Source: Dugong dugon
Lineage: Eukaryota; Chordata; Mammalia; Sirenia; Dugongidae
Length of the DNA: 64,000 bases
NCBI GenBank assembly: GCA_030035585.1
Contig: CM057460.1
Span: forward strand, 134,524,714 to 134,588,713
Direction: 5' to 3'
The notes under the pieces were generated by a model. It saw only the letters and a list, made by a program, of their open reading frames with translations, was not told the DNA's origin and made no database searches. Numbering within the stretch: the stretch's first letter is position 1; each line of letters starts with the position of its first letter. The translations under genes were made by a program, and so were the position numbers. This document shows, one piece after another, positions 46,098 through 58,329 of this stretch.

Positions 46098-46834
46098 TTA
46101 TGTGAAGGCACCTCCATATTTCTTCTTCATTTTCTGTAACCACTTTTCATAAATCCTAGAATTTGGCATTTCTAATCAAATATAATGTTTGAATATAACG
46201 TTAATAAAAGGTGGTGAAAGTCCACAGAAAGATAAAGCCAAAAAACTGGACTTTTCTATTAACACGGTTCATAATTACATAAAGACTAATATCCGAAGGA
46301 GGACAAGATCACTGAAAGATAAACGGTTATGATCCTATTAACCAAAAATGCAACTATTATCAAATTTGGTCATATTTATCATTAACTTACTACTTTAAAA
46401 AAATAAGAAAGAAAAGCAACCTGGCAGCCAGATGAAGTAGACACTTTTCTTCAGAGCAAATTTCTATTTACAGAGATTCAATTTAAAAGTTTTAGCATAG
46501 TTAGTTTTCTGCATTGAGAGGGAATGCAGTTATTCCTCTGTAATTATGGAGATTGTATTTTTATAAAATTCCAACAGTGTCTTTGTAATCGTGTGAATGT
46601 TTTCCAGTATTTTAATTCTGATTTATATACTATTGTTTTCTAGTGAATTATTTTATACAGACAATGTTTGGATTTATAAACATGTTTACCATTTTAAAAA
46701 ATAATTTCTTCCTGCGTCTCAAACTGTCATTCTGGAATCATTCTGTATCTTGAAGTGTATCCTCTAAAAGTTCTTCCAGCTAGTCCCTTGGTGGTAAAGT
46801 ACTTCCATTTGTTTATTTAAAAAAAAAAAAAAGA
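46098..46834. other. Unique DNA, no feature seen
   Basis: Ends near an A run at about 46820-46832. Nothing recognised. Confidence 0.45.
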
Positions 46835-47220
46835 CAATTTTACCCTCATTCTCTTGAAAGATAGTTTTGCTGGGTGTACATTTTTTCTCCCTTAATTGTT
46901 GTTGAGAACTCTGCTGTCATTCTGATTGCCATTCTTGTGATGATGGCCTGTTCTTTTTGGTTATGTTCTAACTCTTGTATTCAATGGTGACTTCATGGAT
47001 ATTCATTATATTAATACATATATATGCTATGTATAATCTTTTGCATGTGTCAAATAACATATTTTAAATATAACAAAGATAGGAAAAAGAAGTTATTGGA
47101 TGACTCATTAATCTATGTTCTTAACTTTCCTTGTTTCTTTACATCTAGTTTCTTTGAGTTTAACTTACTGTAATTTTTCTATCTTGTTCAGATATATTCT
47201 TAATTCATTGATTTTTAACC
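46835..47220 (-). mobile_element. Old L1 fragment, minus strand (tentative)
   Basis: 'aagatagttttgctgggtgt', 'tgttgagaactctgctgtca' and 'ttctgattgccattcttg' resemble reverse-complemented L1 ORF2/3' sequence. The similarity fades toward the right. Confidence 0.45.
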
Positions 47221-47254
47221 TTTTTTCTTTTATAACACTCTATATGCAATTAAA

Positions 47255-47455
47255 GGAGCCCTGGTGGTGCAGTGGATAAGAGTTCGGCTGCTAACAGAAA
47301 GATCAGTGGAACCCACCAGCCAATCCATGAGAGAAAGATGTGGCAGCCAGCTTCCATGAAGATTTACAGCCTTGGAAATCCTGTGGGGCGCTTCTACCCC
47401 ATTGTATAGGATCACTATGAGTCGGAATCAACTGGACGAGCAATGGGTATGGGGT
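47255..47455 (+). mobile_element. AfroSINE-type SINE, complete head
   Basis: Begins at the canonical 5' end 'ggagccctggtggtgcagtg'. It continues 'gagttcggctgctaacagaa', 'gatgtggcagccagcttcca' and 'atcactatgagtcggaatca', and ends 'gagcaatgggtatgg'. A and B boxes are recognisable. It is a good reference copy for the tRNA-Asn-like head. Confidence 0.92.
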
Positions 47456-48166
47456 AGCTCACAGAATCATTAGGACTGACCAGCCAGGTTTGAGCGTGCA
47501 CAAAACATGCTACAGCACTGACCCGATAAGGCAACATTCTCTGTCACAAGGCCTTAAAGTGGCCACCTCTGCAACCAGAAGTTGACTCTCTGGCAATAAT
47601 CATGGTAAAGAAAGAGAGAGTTTCTTCCTTTTCCCTCTTGCATTTTAGCTCCTGGAGCAAAATATAGCAGAGGCGTGTAAGATTGATCAAGTCTAAGACA
47701 TATGCCTGTCTCTAGCTGCAAGGGAAGATGGAAAATGAGCATCTAGCATTTTTAAATCCTATATAAAAGAAGTAATTTTTGTCCCCTAAAAATATTTATA
47801 AAGTAAAACTTCCCCAAAATATAAAAACAGTTGAAATGCTAAGTGGCAAAAATGCTTGAAAATATTCACTATAACAACCAATTACAAACAATAAGGAATT
47901 GTTCCAACAACACTGTTTTATACTGTTTAATTATTACCTAATCAATTAATTCAACCATCAATATAATTTTCTTTTTTACATAATTTAAGAATTTAGGATT
48001 TTACACAACTGTTCCAAGAAAAAAAATAGGGTTTTTTGTTTGTTTGTTTTCCTGTGATAAATGACATTCTCTTCTATTGAATTCCTTAATCCACTGGACA
48101 ATTAATATTTTGCATGGTCTATAAATGCAAAACAAAAAAGTTAAATGATATGACATGAAAGCTTAC
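47456..48166. other. Unique DNA, no feature seen
   Basis: Nothing recognised. Confidence 0.45.
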
Positions 48167-48668
48167 TGTCATGGATTGGATTTTGTCCCTCCAAAATACG
48201 TGTCAACTTGGTTAGGCTATGATTCCCAGTATTGTGTGGGTGTCCTCCATTTTGTGATTGTAATTTTATGTTAAAGAGGATTAGGGTGGAATTGTAACAC
48301 TCTTACTAAGGTCCCATCCCTGATCTAATGCAAAGGGAGTTTCCCTGGAGTGTGGCCTGCACCACCTTTTATCCTATAAGAGATAAAAGAAAAAGGAAGC
48401 AAGCAGAGAAGGGAGAACTCACACCACCAAGTAAGCAGCACCAGGATCAGAGCAATTCCTTTGGACCCAGGGTTCCTGCGCAGAGAAGCTCCTAGTCTAG
48501 GTGAAGGTTGATGACAAGGACCTTCCTCCAGAGCTGACAGAGAAAGCCTTCCCCTAGAGTTGATGCCCTGAATTTGGACTTCTAGACTAGTAGACTGTGA
48601 GGAAATAAATTTCTCTTTGTTAAAGCCATCCACTTTGTGGTATTTCTGTTATAGCAGCACTACATGAC
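48167..48668 (+). mobile_element. MaLR-like LTR
   Basis: Starts TGTCATGGATTGGATTTTG, with 'aatacgtgtcaacttggtta', 'ggctatgattcccagtattg', 'ttcctccagagctgacag' and polyadenylation signal AATAAA at 48603-48608. The 3' terminus is damaged ('gcactacatgactactaaa' instead of ...gactaagaca). No clear 5-bp duplication. Same family as 19545-20058. Confidence 0.88.
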
Positions 48669-50544
48669 TACTAAATTAACTTCCTATAATATTCTGTACT
48701 TTTTATCATAATTGTCTCAGATTGGATTCCCCAGAAAAGACTCTGAGACAGAGTTTGGCAAATAGGATATCTATTTAGGCAAACCCTTGGGATCAACCTC
48801 TGGGAAGGGATAAGAGTTGAAACAGGAATAGGCAGAAGGAGAGAAGTCAAGCTGCAATTCAGCCCAGTGACAGCATCAGCATTCAACACTAAAGACAAGT
48901 AAGGGGCTCCTTTCCTCCTTGGTTGAAGCACTAATTCACAATCTTTTTATTTATCACTCTTCAGCAGGTCCTAGACTATGTCTCCCTTTCTCTCCGTTGT
49001 AGAAAGATGAAATAAAATATCTCATTTTACATATATTAAAATTAATATTTATTTATGCCATAATCCCTGAATTTCCAGCCAAATTTTTTCAGAGGAATCT
49101 CCCTTCTCACTCTCACCCTTTCCTTCACAAAGCCACTGTTTGATCCAGTTACATTTTTATACGGGCAACATTTTAAGCAGCTCCAGTTTCTGATTTTACA
49201 AAGAATAAAAACAGAAATGATCGGAGCATTTGGCAGGAACCCTTAGACTTGAGCAGCAAGCCACTAATATATTCCTGCTGCAGAAGTGATTTGTTTTGTT
49301 TTATGAACTTGTACAAGCAACTCTTTCTTTTTCAGGGCGAGTGTAGTCAGGAAAGGGGAAAAGACCAGCACACCAGGGGGTGGCGTGGGGGGGGGGGTGC
49401 ACATACTCTGTTCTTTAACCAACTTTTTGAAAAATATGTTTTATGTTGGTATCTAAATTACATAGAGCAGGCTGACACACTCTTTTTTTTCCTTTCATGA
49501 ATTCTATTCTGAAAGTAGGTGTGAAATAATCCTTTTGCTGTAATTTCTGAATTGTCTGTTATGAGTCAGATATTAAATACGACTGGTTCAGATGTCACAT
49601 ATCGATGCAGGGCATAAGTGTCAGCATTTAGATGGAGAATAATTGGATTCATATCAGTGTTATGTTTTCAGATTGCTAGGTCAGATCTGGGTCTCCTGCT
49701 GTAAATTCTTCATTGCTGGCCCAAGTCATAGGAATGTGACAGATTTAATACCTAGAATAAGTTATTAACTGTAAGGATGCATAAAACAGTGGCACTGCTG
49801 AGCAGAGAACATTACACTGCTCATAATTCTATAAATGAAAATTAAAGTGGTTTTATTTTTTCATTTCAGTGAAATATTTTTCTTCATTAACTTTCTTGGT
49901 CTACTCAAGCAAATTCTTTATGCTTGATCTAATGTTAAACTATCACCTTTATTTTGCCATCTAATTAGGAGTGCTTAAATTCTAACACCCAAGTGTGAGA
50001 GAATGAACTGGATAAGAGAAGGGAGTTGTTCCTAATATTTCACTTCCCAAAAGGTCAAGTGGCTACTGTTGACTGCAACCATGATCTTTTGTAGGAACAA
50101 TATCCAGGAAAAATTCCATGAAATATCATTTTTTGTCATTATGTACTTGTCTTTCTGTCATGGCCAAAAAGAGGAAGAATTGAAGGCTAGCCTCACCGAT
50201 TAATTATAAAATTATATTTAAAAGAGAGAGAGAGAAGCAAAAATCCAAGACCAGGGAAAAAAAACATGGGTGTCGTTCATACTTTTCTGCAAGTACCAAT
50301 ATGTTTGGAGGTGGCTAGTGCTGGCAGACAGCTTGGACTTTTTTTGTGGTGGTATATCAGCCATGGCTTGCCTGTGCTTATGTTACCAGGCCACCTGAAA
50401 CCCAAGAAAATTCTCCATTTCTACAGCACCTATCATGCAAGCCCAGGTGAATAGGAGGATTCAGGGCCACAATTATATTTGCTCAGCTGTTCATTATATT
50501 AGTTAAACGTTGACTGAATACCTCCTATAGAGAAAGCCAATCCC
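48669..50544. other. Repeat-free unique DNA
   Basis: Nearly 1.9 kb without any recognised transposon. It contains an 11-G run at 49387-49397 and a homeodomain-type site (ctaattagg) near 49970. I see no coding exon. The lack of insertions makes it the most plausible place in the window for a constrained non-coding element, but that is inference. Confidence 0.45.
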
Positions 50545-50600
50545 TGGCGGCCTACTTCTGAAAGAATTAGTCAGTGAAAGCCTTAAGAGTAGCGGCGAAA
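50545..50600 (+). mobile_element. RTE 5' UTR fragment (tentative)
   Basis: 'cctacttctgaaagaattag' and 'tcagtgaaagcctta' match the RTE 5' UTR near 56865-56905. Very short. Confidence 0.5.
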
Positions 50601-50611
50601 TATAAGTCGCT

Positions 50612-51240
50612 GTAGGTAGTGTAAAATGGTGCAGCCACTTTGGGAAGCAGTATGAGTTTCTCAAAAACTTTAAAAAAAAGGAGTTACCACATGAACAAGC
50701 AATTCCACCCTGAGAAAAATACCCAAAAGATTTCAAAACACATGTCCACACAAAAACCTGTATATGAATGTCCATAACAGCATGATTTATGATAGCCAAA
50801 AAAAAAAAAAATTCCATCAACTGATGAATGGATAAACAAACTGTGGTACTTTATACAATGGAATATTATTCAGCCATAAAAAGGAATGAAGTACTGACAC
50901 ATGCTACAGCAGAGATGAACCTTGAAAACTTTATGCCAAGTTAAAGAGCCAGACACAAAAGACCACATATTATATGATTCCATTTATATGAAATGTCCAG
51001 AATAGGCAAATTCATAGAGACAGACAGTAGATAAGTGGTTGTCAGGGGGTGAGGGAGGAAGAAAGGGAGAGTGTCTGCTAAAGGACATGGGATTTCTTTC
51101 TGAGGTGACACAAATGTTCTGGAATTAGATAGTAGTAATCGATGTACAGCTTTGTGAATACAATAATAATCGCTGAATTGTACACTTTAAAAGGGTATAT
51201 TTTATGGTACGTGAATTATAGCTCAATAAAGCTACTATTT
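50612..51240 (+). mobile_element. L1M 3' end
   Basis: 'tgcagccactttgggaagca', 'gttaccacatgaacaagcaa', 'gaatattattcagccataaa', 'ctgaattgtacactttaaaa' and 'gtgaattatagctcaataaa' run in the usual order to the L1M 3' terminus. It contains an A run near 50800. 5'-truncated, no open frame. Confidence 0.85.
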
Positions 51241-51417
51241 AGAAGATAAAACAACCGACAGTTTTTTAAGGTGCTTCAAGGATCTGCAAATACTTTACTT
51301 ATAAGGCAACTATTTTCCTTGGCAAGTAAGTATTTTCCCAATACTGTACCACTGAAACAAAACACAGAAATACAATGGATGGTGAAGCTGGTAAAAGTAA
51401 ATACAACAATACACTTA

Positions 51418-51420
<3 letters not shown>

Positions 51421-51462
<42 letters not shown>
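51421..51462. repeat. (AT)n microsatellite
   Basis: 42 bp of alternating AT, directly next to the 3' end of an RTE copy. It yields the repetitive Ile-Tyr reading, which is not a gene. Confidence 0.97.
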
Positions 51463-51467
<5 letters not shown>

Positions 51468-51859
51468 GTTGTGTTAGGTGTCGTCGAGTCGATTGTGACT
51501 CATAGCGAACCTATGCACAACAGAACAAAACACTGCCCAGTCCTGCTCCATTCTCACAATCTTTATTATGCCTGGGCCCATTGTTGCAGCCACTGTGTCA
51601 ATTCATCTGCTTGAGGGTCTTCCTCTTTTATGCTAACTCTCTACTTTACCAAGCATGATGTCTTTCAGAGACTGATCCCCCCTGATAACATGTCCGAAGT
51701 ATGTGAGACGTAGTCTCGCTATCCTTGCTTCTGAGAAGCATTCTGGCTGTACTTCTTCCAAGACAGATTTGTTCATTCTTTCGGCAGTCTTTGGTATATT
51801 CAATATTCTTTGCCAACACTACAATTCAGAGGCATCAATTCTTCTTTGGTCTTCCTTAT

Positions 51860-52366
51860 TCATTGTCCAGCTTTCCCATGCATATGAGGGAAAATTGAAA
51901 ACACCATGACTTGGGTCAGGCACAGCTTAGCCTTCAAGGTGACTTCTTTGCTTTTCCATGCTTTAAAGAGGTCTTTTGCAGCAGATTTGCCCATTGCAAT
52001 GCATCTTTTGATTTCCTGACTGCTGCTTCCATGGGTGTTGATAGTGGATCCAAGTAAAATGAAATCCTTGACAACTTCAATCTTTTCTCCATTTATCATG
52101 ATATTGCTTATTGGTCCAGTTATGAGGATTTTTGTTTTCTTTATGTTGAGGTGTAATCTATATTGAAGGGTGTGGTCTTTGATCTTCATCTTCAAGCCCT
52201 CTTCACTTTTAGCCAGCAAGGTTGTGTCATCTGCATAATGCAGGTTGTTAATGAGTCTTCCTCCAATCCTGATGCCCCATTCTTTTTCATATTGTCCAGC
52301 TTCTTGGACTATTTGCTCAGCATACAGATTGAATAGGTATGGTGAAAGGATACAACCCTGACGCAT
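51860..52366 (-). pseudogene. RTE reverse transcriptase C-terminal part, open 168 residues
   Basis: Begins 'MRQGCILSPYLFNLYAEQI', the strongly conserved box before the active site. It continues 'NNLHYADDTTLLAKSEEG' with the catalytic aspartates present, then the thumb-like 'YRLHLNIKKTKILITGP' and 'DFILLGSTINTHGSSSQEI'. Reading stops near 'VFSIFPHMH' (frameshift). It is the longest uninterrupted RT segment of the copies here that retains YADD. Confidence 0.88.
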
Positions 52367-53439
52367 ACCTTTCCTAACTTTAAACCCCTTGTTCTGTACA
52401 AACTACTGCCTCTTGATCTGTGTACAGGTTCCTCATGAGCACAATTAAGTGTTCTGGAATTCCCATTCTTTGCAATATTATCTATAATTTATTATGATCC
52501 ATACAGTCAAATGCTTTTGCATAGTCAATAAAACACAGGTAAGCATCTTCCTGGTATTCTCTGCTTTCAGCCTGGATTCATCTGATATCAGTAATAATAT
52601 CCCTGGTTCTACACCCCCTTCTGAATTCGACTTGAATTTCTGGCAGTTCTCTGTCAATGTACTGCTGCAGCCGATTTTAAATGATCTTCAGCAAAATTTT
52701 ACTTGAGTGTGATATTAATGATATTGTTTGATAATTTCCACATTCAGTTGGATCACCTTTCTGGGAATAGGCATAAATATGGATCTCTTCCAGTCAGTTG
52801 GCCAGGTAGCCATCTTTCAAATTTCTTGGCATCTCTGTTGAAACATCTCAATTGGTATTCTGTCAATTCCTGGGGCCTTGTTTTTTGACATTCGCTTCAG
52901 TGCAGCTTGGACTTCTTCCTTCAGTACCATCAGTTCCTGATCATATATGTTACCTCCTGAAATGATTGAATGTCGACTAATTCTTTTTGGTATAGTGACT
53001 CTGTGTATTCCTTCCATCTTCTTTTGATGTTTTCTGCGTCGTTTAATATTTTTCCCAGTAGAATCCTTCAGCATTGCAACTTGAGGCTTGAATTTTTTCT
53101 TCAGTTCTTTCAGCTTGAGAAATGCCAAGCATATTCTTCCCTTTTGGTTTTCTATCTCTAGGTCTTTGCACATGTCATCATAATACTTTACTTTGTCTTC
53201 TCAAGCCACCCTTTGAAATCTTCTGTTCAGCTCTCTGACTTCATTTCTTCCTTTTGCTTTAGCTACTCGATGTTCAAAAGCAAGTTTCAGAGTCTCTTCT
53301 GACATCCATTTTGGTCTTTTCTTTCTTTCCTGTCTTTTTAATGATCTCTTACTTTCTTCATGTATGATGTCCTTGATGTCATTTCACAGATCATAGGGTC
53401 TTCAGTCATTAATGCTCAACCCTTCAAATCTATTCCTGA

Positions 53440-53694
53440 TTAAGTGAGAATAACAGCACAATTCAAAGAGCGTAGTCAGTGTCACTGCACTGTGCATGTA
53501 GAAATTTTTGAAATGGTGTATCTTTGGCTATGTGTATTTTCACCAAAAAAATAAAGGTTGAGAAGTTAGAGGGTTGATATGTTGTGGGGTTGTTAACCAA
53601 TGTCATAAAACAACATGTGTACTTCCGTTTCATGAGAAACTATTTGTTCTGTAAGCCTTCACCTGAAGTACAATAGAAAAAAAAAAGAAAAAAA
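53440..53694 (+). mobile_element. L1 3' end inserted into the RTE
   Basis: 255 bp of lineage-typical L1 3' terminus: 'acagcacaattcaaagagcg', 'ggtgtatctttggctatgtg', 'ggggttgttaaccaatgtca' and 'gagaaactatttgttctg', then an A-rich tail. It is bracketed by the perfect 14-bp duplication AAATCTATTCCTGA at 53426-53439 and 53695-53708. The same terminus closes the HAL1-like element at 25000-25100. Confidence 0.92.
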
Positions 53695-53849
53695 AAATCT
53701 ATTCCTGAGATGGTCCCTAATTTAAGGTGAGACATACCCAAGGTCATACTTAAAATTTAAAAGATATGCTTGTGTTCCATCTCAAATAATTTCACATATA
53801 CTTCTAGAGGAAAAGGCATCAAAGTTTGGGAACATTACTGAATATCAAA

Positions 53850-54125
53850 GTGGTTAAACTCAAGGCATCAGTGAGCCTGGGCTTAAATCTCAGTTGTATC
53901 ACTTACTAGCTATGTGAATTGAAAAAGTTCTTTCATGTCTCTAAAGCTCAGTTTCTTCATCTGTAGAATGGGGATAACAATTCCTGGGGGTGCCAGTATC
54001 AGGGAAGTCCAAGTTATTAACATAAGATAGCAACATTTCTTGAGCCCCTGCTATATACTACTGTGCAATATGCTAGAAACATTGTGTGTAATTTCACTAA
54101 ATCCTCACAAAAGCCCTCTAAGGTC
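53850..54125. mobile_element. Two opposed MIR fragments
   Basis: Plus strand at 53850-53985: 'tgtatcacttactagctatg' and 'ctcagtttcttcatctgtag' plus 'aatggggataacaattcc'. Minus-strand-like at about 54009-54125: 'tttcttgagcccctgctata' and 'aatcctcacaaaagccctct'. Confidence 0.7.
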
Positions 54126-55484
54126 CAATTGAAACATAATAATAACCAAGTGCATAGCCCTCACTGTGCACAGTTTCACTAGGTATTATTGAAAACCTAA
54201 TGTTTCTAATCTCACACCCACTAAAGGGGTTATTAATATAGAATCATTGCCTTCTTCAAATTCTTTAAATTCAGATCCTGTTATTTTTAAATTTTGAAAA
54301 TATTGAATTATGGTAAAGTAAAAAAATTGCTATTATTCTAATCTCTAGTGAAAGCTACTCCAGAAAATTTTTTTTAATAAAGATAACAAAAAACATATTT
54401 TACAGTTTACCAGTTGCTTTATCTTGCATATACCCTCAAGAGGATTATGTCTTAAAATGCTAAAAGGATTGACAAAAAAAAAAAAAAAAACCTATGAAAT
54501 TTACCAAAAAGAAAAGACAAATAAAACACAAGAAACTGTTTCACAACTTCTAATTGACACTGGCGTCTGGGCTATCCTATTGGCTTCTAAGAGGCCCATT
54601 CATGTACAACAGTATTCATTAACTGTAAATAAATTTCAAATGTGCAGATTTGGTGACGATAATAATAAACAAAAGCCAAATTACTAAAATATATTATACC
54701 CTTGCACCAGCAATCAAACCGAGCTTAGAGTCTCTGAAAGTCCATGTGGCAATAAAAATATGGCCCCAACTGGATCAGAAATGTGAGTATAAAAACCCTC
54801 TTTCTTTTAAAGCATCTGTATAACATGTCCTAAAGTAATAATTCAATATTAAACATATTATTACCTCTATCTCCTAGTCTTGTGTTTGATTGAATGCTTA
54901 GGAACCTACCTCACAGGGAGATGCTATGTCGACCAGTCAACTTTGCAAAGCAGTCAAGGTTAGTAAAACAGGCTATGTTTACAAGACAAGGGCAAAAAGA
55001 ACTTAAAACAACTCTTAGTGCATCTGAGTTAATTCCCAGTTCACATTTTTTCAAAAGTTCCTGGTCTGTACTTAATTATCTCTATTCAGTTCACTCCTTT
55101 ACACATGTAGAGCCAAGTAGAGAGAATTGGGCCCAGGGGTTTTACATTTTCATTAAAAGCCATTGGTAACCTTTAACCAACTTGAATTGCGGGTGGCATC
55201 TCACTTTATGATTTCTTCAGGGGAAATTTGACTGAACACATGAAGCTCAGCTATGCAGCAAGATCCCTATTTGCTTTGCAAGTGTGTGCATTTAAAATGG
55301 TGTTTGGCAAGCATTCACCAAAGCCCCTTATACTGGCCCACAGCTGAATTATTGTCCCTCCAACTACCTTTCAGTTTCCAAAATAAAAAGGTCAGATTCA
55401 TGGCACTTAAAAAAGTGCAAATGTGAGTTCTGTTAGCAGTAACTGATTTATAACAAACTTCTATTTCCATTAACTACATTGTTA
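54126..55484. other. Unique DNA, no feature seen
   Basis: An A run lies at about 54473-54490. No gene or repeat recognised. Confidence 0.45.
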
Positions 55485-55693
55485 TTGTTGTTGCTGAATG
55501 CCCTCTATTAGATTTCGACTCATAACGACCCTATAGGACAGAGTACAACGGCCCCTTAGGGCTGCGTAGGCTGTAATCTGAACAGGAGCAGATCGCAAGG
55601 TCTTTTCTCCCCCAGAGCGGCTGGTGGGTTTGAATCATCAGTCTTTTGGTTAGCACCCAAGAGCTTAATCCTTGCTCCACCAGTGCTCCTACA
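55485..55693 (-). mobile_element. AfroSINE-type SINE, minus strand
   Basis: 'tagatttcgactcataacga', 'ccctataggacagagtaca', 'cttttctcccccagagcgg', 'ctggtgggtttgaatcatca', 'cttttggttagcacccaaga' and 'gctccaccagtgctcc'. Full-length variant. Confidence 0.88.
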
Positions 55694-55707
55694 TTAACCA
55701 CAATACC

Positions 55708-55916
55708 CAAAACCAAACCCACTGCTGTCAAATAGACTGCAAATCATAGCATCCACACAGGACAGAGTAGAACTGCCCTACAAGACTTCCAAGGCTGTGA
55801 TCTTTACAGAAGCAGATTGTCACATCTTTCTCCCTCGGAGCCAGCGGTGGGTTCAAACCGCTGACCTTTTGATTAGCAGCTGAGTGCTTTAACCACTGCA
55901 CCACCAGGGCTCCTCT
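55708..55916 (-). mobile_element. AfroSINE-type SINE, minus strand
   Basis: 'acccaaaaccaaacccactg', 'ggacagagtagaactgccct', 'gatctttacagaagcagatt', 'gggttcaaaccgctgacctt' and 'taaccactgcaccaccaggg'. The two flanks share ttaaccaca, a possible short target duplication. It lies beside the previous copy in the same orientation. Confidence 0.9.
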
Positions 55917-56177
55917 TAACCACATTAGGACAATATTATTTTCCTTCAGTCAGTTCCTACATTCTGTGACAAGACTGAGCTATAATGTACATGTGTGAAT
56001 ATATGCAAATATATACAAACTACCAAATTGTTTAACCTCTTTGTATGTGTTTGCACATAAGTATTATCCTTCACAAGTACCTAAAAGGTAAAGAAATATG
56101 TTTACTAAATTATAAACAAATTTAAAAAGTATAATAAAAGAATTTTCTCCCTTTTATCATATGTACATAAAGTCATA

Positions 56178-56342
56178 CCAAAACCCGAACCCGATGCCGT
56201 CAAATTGATTTCCGACTCGTAGGGACCCTATAGGATGGAGTAGAACTGCTCCATAGGGTTTCCAAGGAGAGGCTGGTTGATTCAAACTGCTGACTTTCTG
56301 GTTAGCAGCCGAGCTCTTAACCACAACCCCCCCAGGGCTCCA
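56178..56342 (-). mobile_element. AfroSINE-type SINE, minus strand, short variant
   Basis: 'accaaaacccgaacccgatg', 'gactcgtagggaccctatag', 'ctccatagggtttccaagga', 'ttcaaactgctgactttctg' and 'agccgagctcttaaccacaa'. Several CpGs are retained, suggesting a younger copy. Confidence 0.9.
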
Positions 56343-56694
56343 CAGTACACATATAATATTGGGAAAAACATTCTAGTTCAAACTTTAAATGATGGCTAAA
56401 TACTTTTAGAAATTCATCTGCTTTCAATTACAAAATAACGAACACATTTATTCAACCTAGGTAAGCACTCCCACATTTCACAAATTGTGTCAGATTTGTT
56501 TTCTGTAAATCGAATGAACAAAGAACAGTAACAAACAGCAGCTCTCTGGGAAAACTTTTTTCTAGCTAAATTCTGTAGATTTAAAGTTCTGTATAAAAAA
56601 AGAAAGAAAGAAGACAGAAACATAAGTAAAGACATACATGAAAAATGGGGTAAAAAAAACACCATGACATATATGACAAATAAAATGGTAATAT
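56343..56694. other. Unique or unrecognised DNA
   Basis: Nothing recognised. L1M-like sequence appears on the far side of the RTE, so the RTE may lie in an older L1, but the left flank is not convincing. Confidence 0.4.
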
Positions 56695-57104
56695 AATCAA
56701 TATATCCCCATGAGTCTGTCCGTTTGTCATGCTGTGGAGGCTTGCGTTTTGCTGTGATGCTAGAAGCTATGCCACCAGTTCTCAAATACCAGCAGGGCCA
56801 CCCATGGCGGACAGGGTTCAGCTGAGCTTCCAGACTGAGACAGACTAGGAAGAAGGGCCCAGAGGTCTACTTCTGAAAAGAATCAGCCAGTGAAAACCTT
56901 ATGACTAGCAGTGGAACATTGTCTGATATAATGCCAGAAGATGAGTCCCTCAAGTTGGAAGACACTCAAAATGTGACTAGGGAAGAGCTGCCTCCTCAAA
57001 GAGAAGTTGACCTTAATGACGTGGATGGAGTCAAGCTTTCCGGGCCTTCATATGTTGATGTGGCATGACTCAAAATGAGAAGAAACAGCTGCAAACATGC
57101 ATTA

Positions 57105-57845
57105 ATAATTTGAATGTGGAATGTAGGAGTATGAATCTAGGAAAATTGGAAATCATCAAAAATGAAATGGAATGCATAAACATCGATATCCTAGGCATTA
57201 GTGAGCTGAAATGGACTGATATTGGAAATTTTAGATAGGACAATCATATGGTCTACTATGATGGGAATGACAACTTGAAGAGGAATGGCGTTGCATTCAT
57301 TGTCGAAAGGAACATTTCAAGACCTATCCTGAGTTACAATGCTGTCAGTGATAGGCTAATATTCATACACCTACAAGGAAGACCAGTTACTACTATTATT
57401 CAAATTTACACACCAACCACTAAGGCCAAAGATGAAGAAATTGAAGATTTTTACCAATTTCTGCAGTCTGAAATTGACTGAACATGCAATGAGGATGCAT
57501 TGGTAATTACTGGTGATCGGAATGCTAAAGCTGGAAACAAAGAGTAAGAATCAGTAGTTGGAAACTATAGCCTTGGTGACAGAAACCATGCCAGAGACTG
57601 CACGATAGAATTTTGCAAGACCAACGACTTCTTCATTGCAAATACCTTTTTTCAACACCATAAACGGCAACTATGCACATGGACCTCGCCAGATGGAATA
57701 CACAGGAATCACATCGACTACATCTGTGGAAAGAGATGATGGATCAATCAGAACAAGGCCAGGGGCCTACTGCAGAACAGACCACCAATTGCTCATATGT
57801 GAGTTCAAGTTGAAGCTGAAGAAAATTAGAACAAGTCCACGAGAG
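57105..57845 (+). pseudogene. RTE endonuclease domain, broken
   Basis: An APE-family nuclease that nicks target DNA. The text begins near 'NVECRSMNLGKLEII', then 'ILGISELKW', which carries the catalytic glutamate. A stop before 57248 is followed by an open piece with IQIYTPT. The box TGDRNAKAG (57519 onward) carries the catalytic D and N; the usual W is R. The final DH box appears as RTDHQLLICEF after a frameshift. Domain order is complete; the frame is not. Confidence 0.85.
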
Positions 57846-58329
57846 CCAAAGTACAACATGTTGAACGCTAATGACTGAAGATCAGACGAGTTGTGGAACG
57901 ACATTAAGGACATCATACATGAAGAAAGCAAAAGGTCATTAGAAAGATGGGAAAGAAAGAAAAGACCAAAATGGATGTCAGAAGAGAATCTGAAACTTAC
58001 TCTTGAACATCGAGTAGCTAAACCAAAAGAAGAAATGATGAAGTCAAAGAGCTGAACAGAAGCTCAAGAAGGCAAAGTAAAGTATTATAATAACAAATAC
58101 AAAGAACCGGAGATAGAAAACCAGACGGAAAGAACACACCCAGCATTTCTCAAGCTGAAAGAACTGAAGAAAAATTCAAGCCTCAAGTTTCAATATTGAA
58201 AGATTTACCGGGAAAATATAAAACAATGCAGGAAGCATCAAACAAAGATGGAAGGAACATGCAGAGTCACTAGACCAAAAAGAACTGGTCGACGTTCAGC
58301 CATTTCAGGAGGTAGCATATGATCAGGAA

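Larger units (their letters stand above)
51469..53750 (-). mobile_element. RTE/BovB-clade LINE, minus strand, split by an L1 tail
   Basis: The 3' end lies at the left ('gttaggtgtcgtcgagtcga'). The C-terminal domain is at 51650-51970, the RT at about 51860-53170 with the YADD codons complementary to 52226-52237, and linker sequence extends to about 53425. An L1 3' end sits at 53440-53694 between duplicated 14-bp sites, after which RTE text resumes to about 53750. The endonuclease is missing (5' truncation) and several frameshifts are present. Confidence 0.9.

Noticed and set aside
51271..51614. Ile-Tyr repeat protein
   Set aside because: It is the (AT)n microsatellite read in frame with RTE tail sequence.
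56414..56785. 123-residue minus-strand protein
   Set aside because: Half lies in the RTE 5' UTR and half in AT-rich unique DNA, crossing a target duplication, so it cannot be an old gene.
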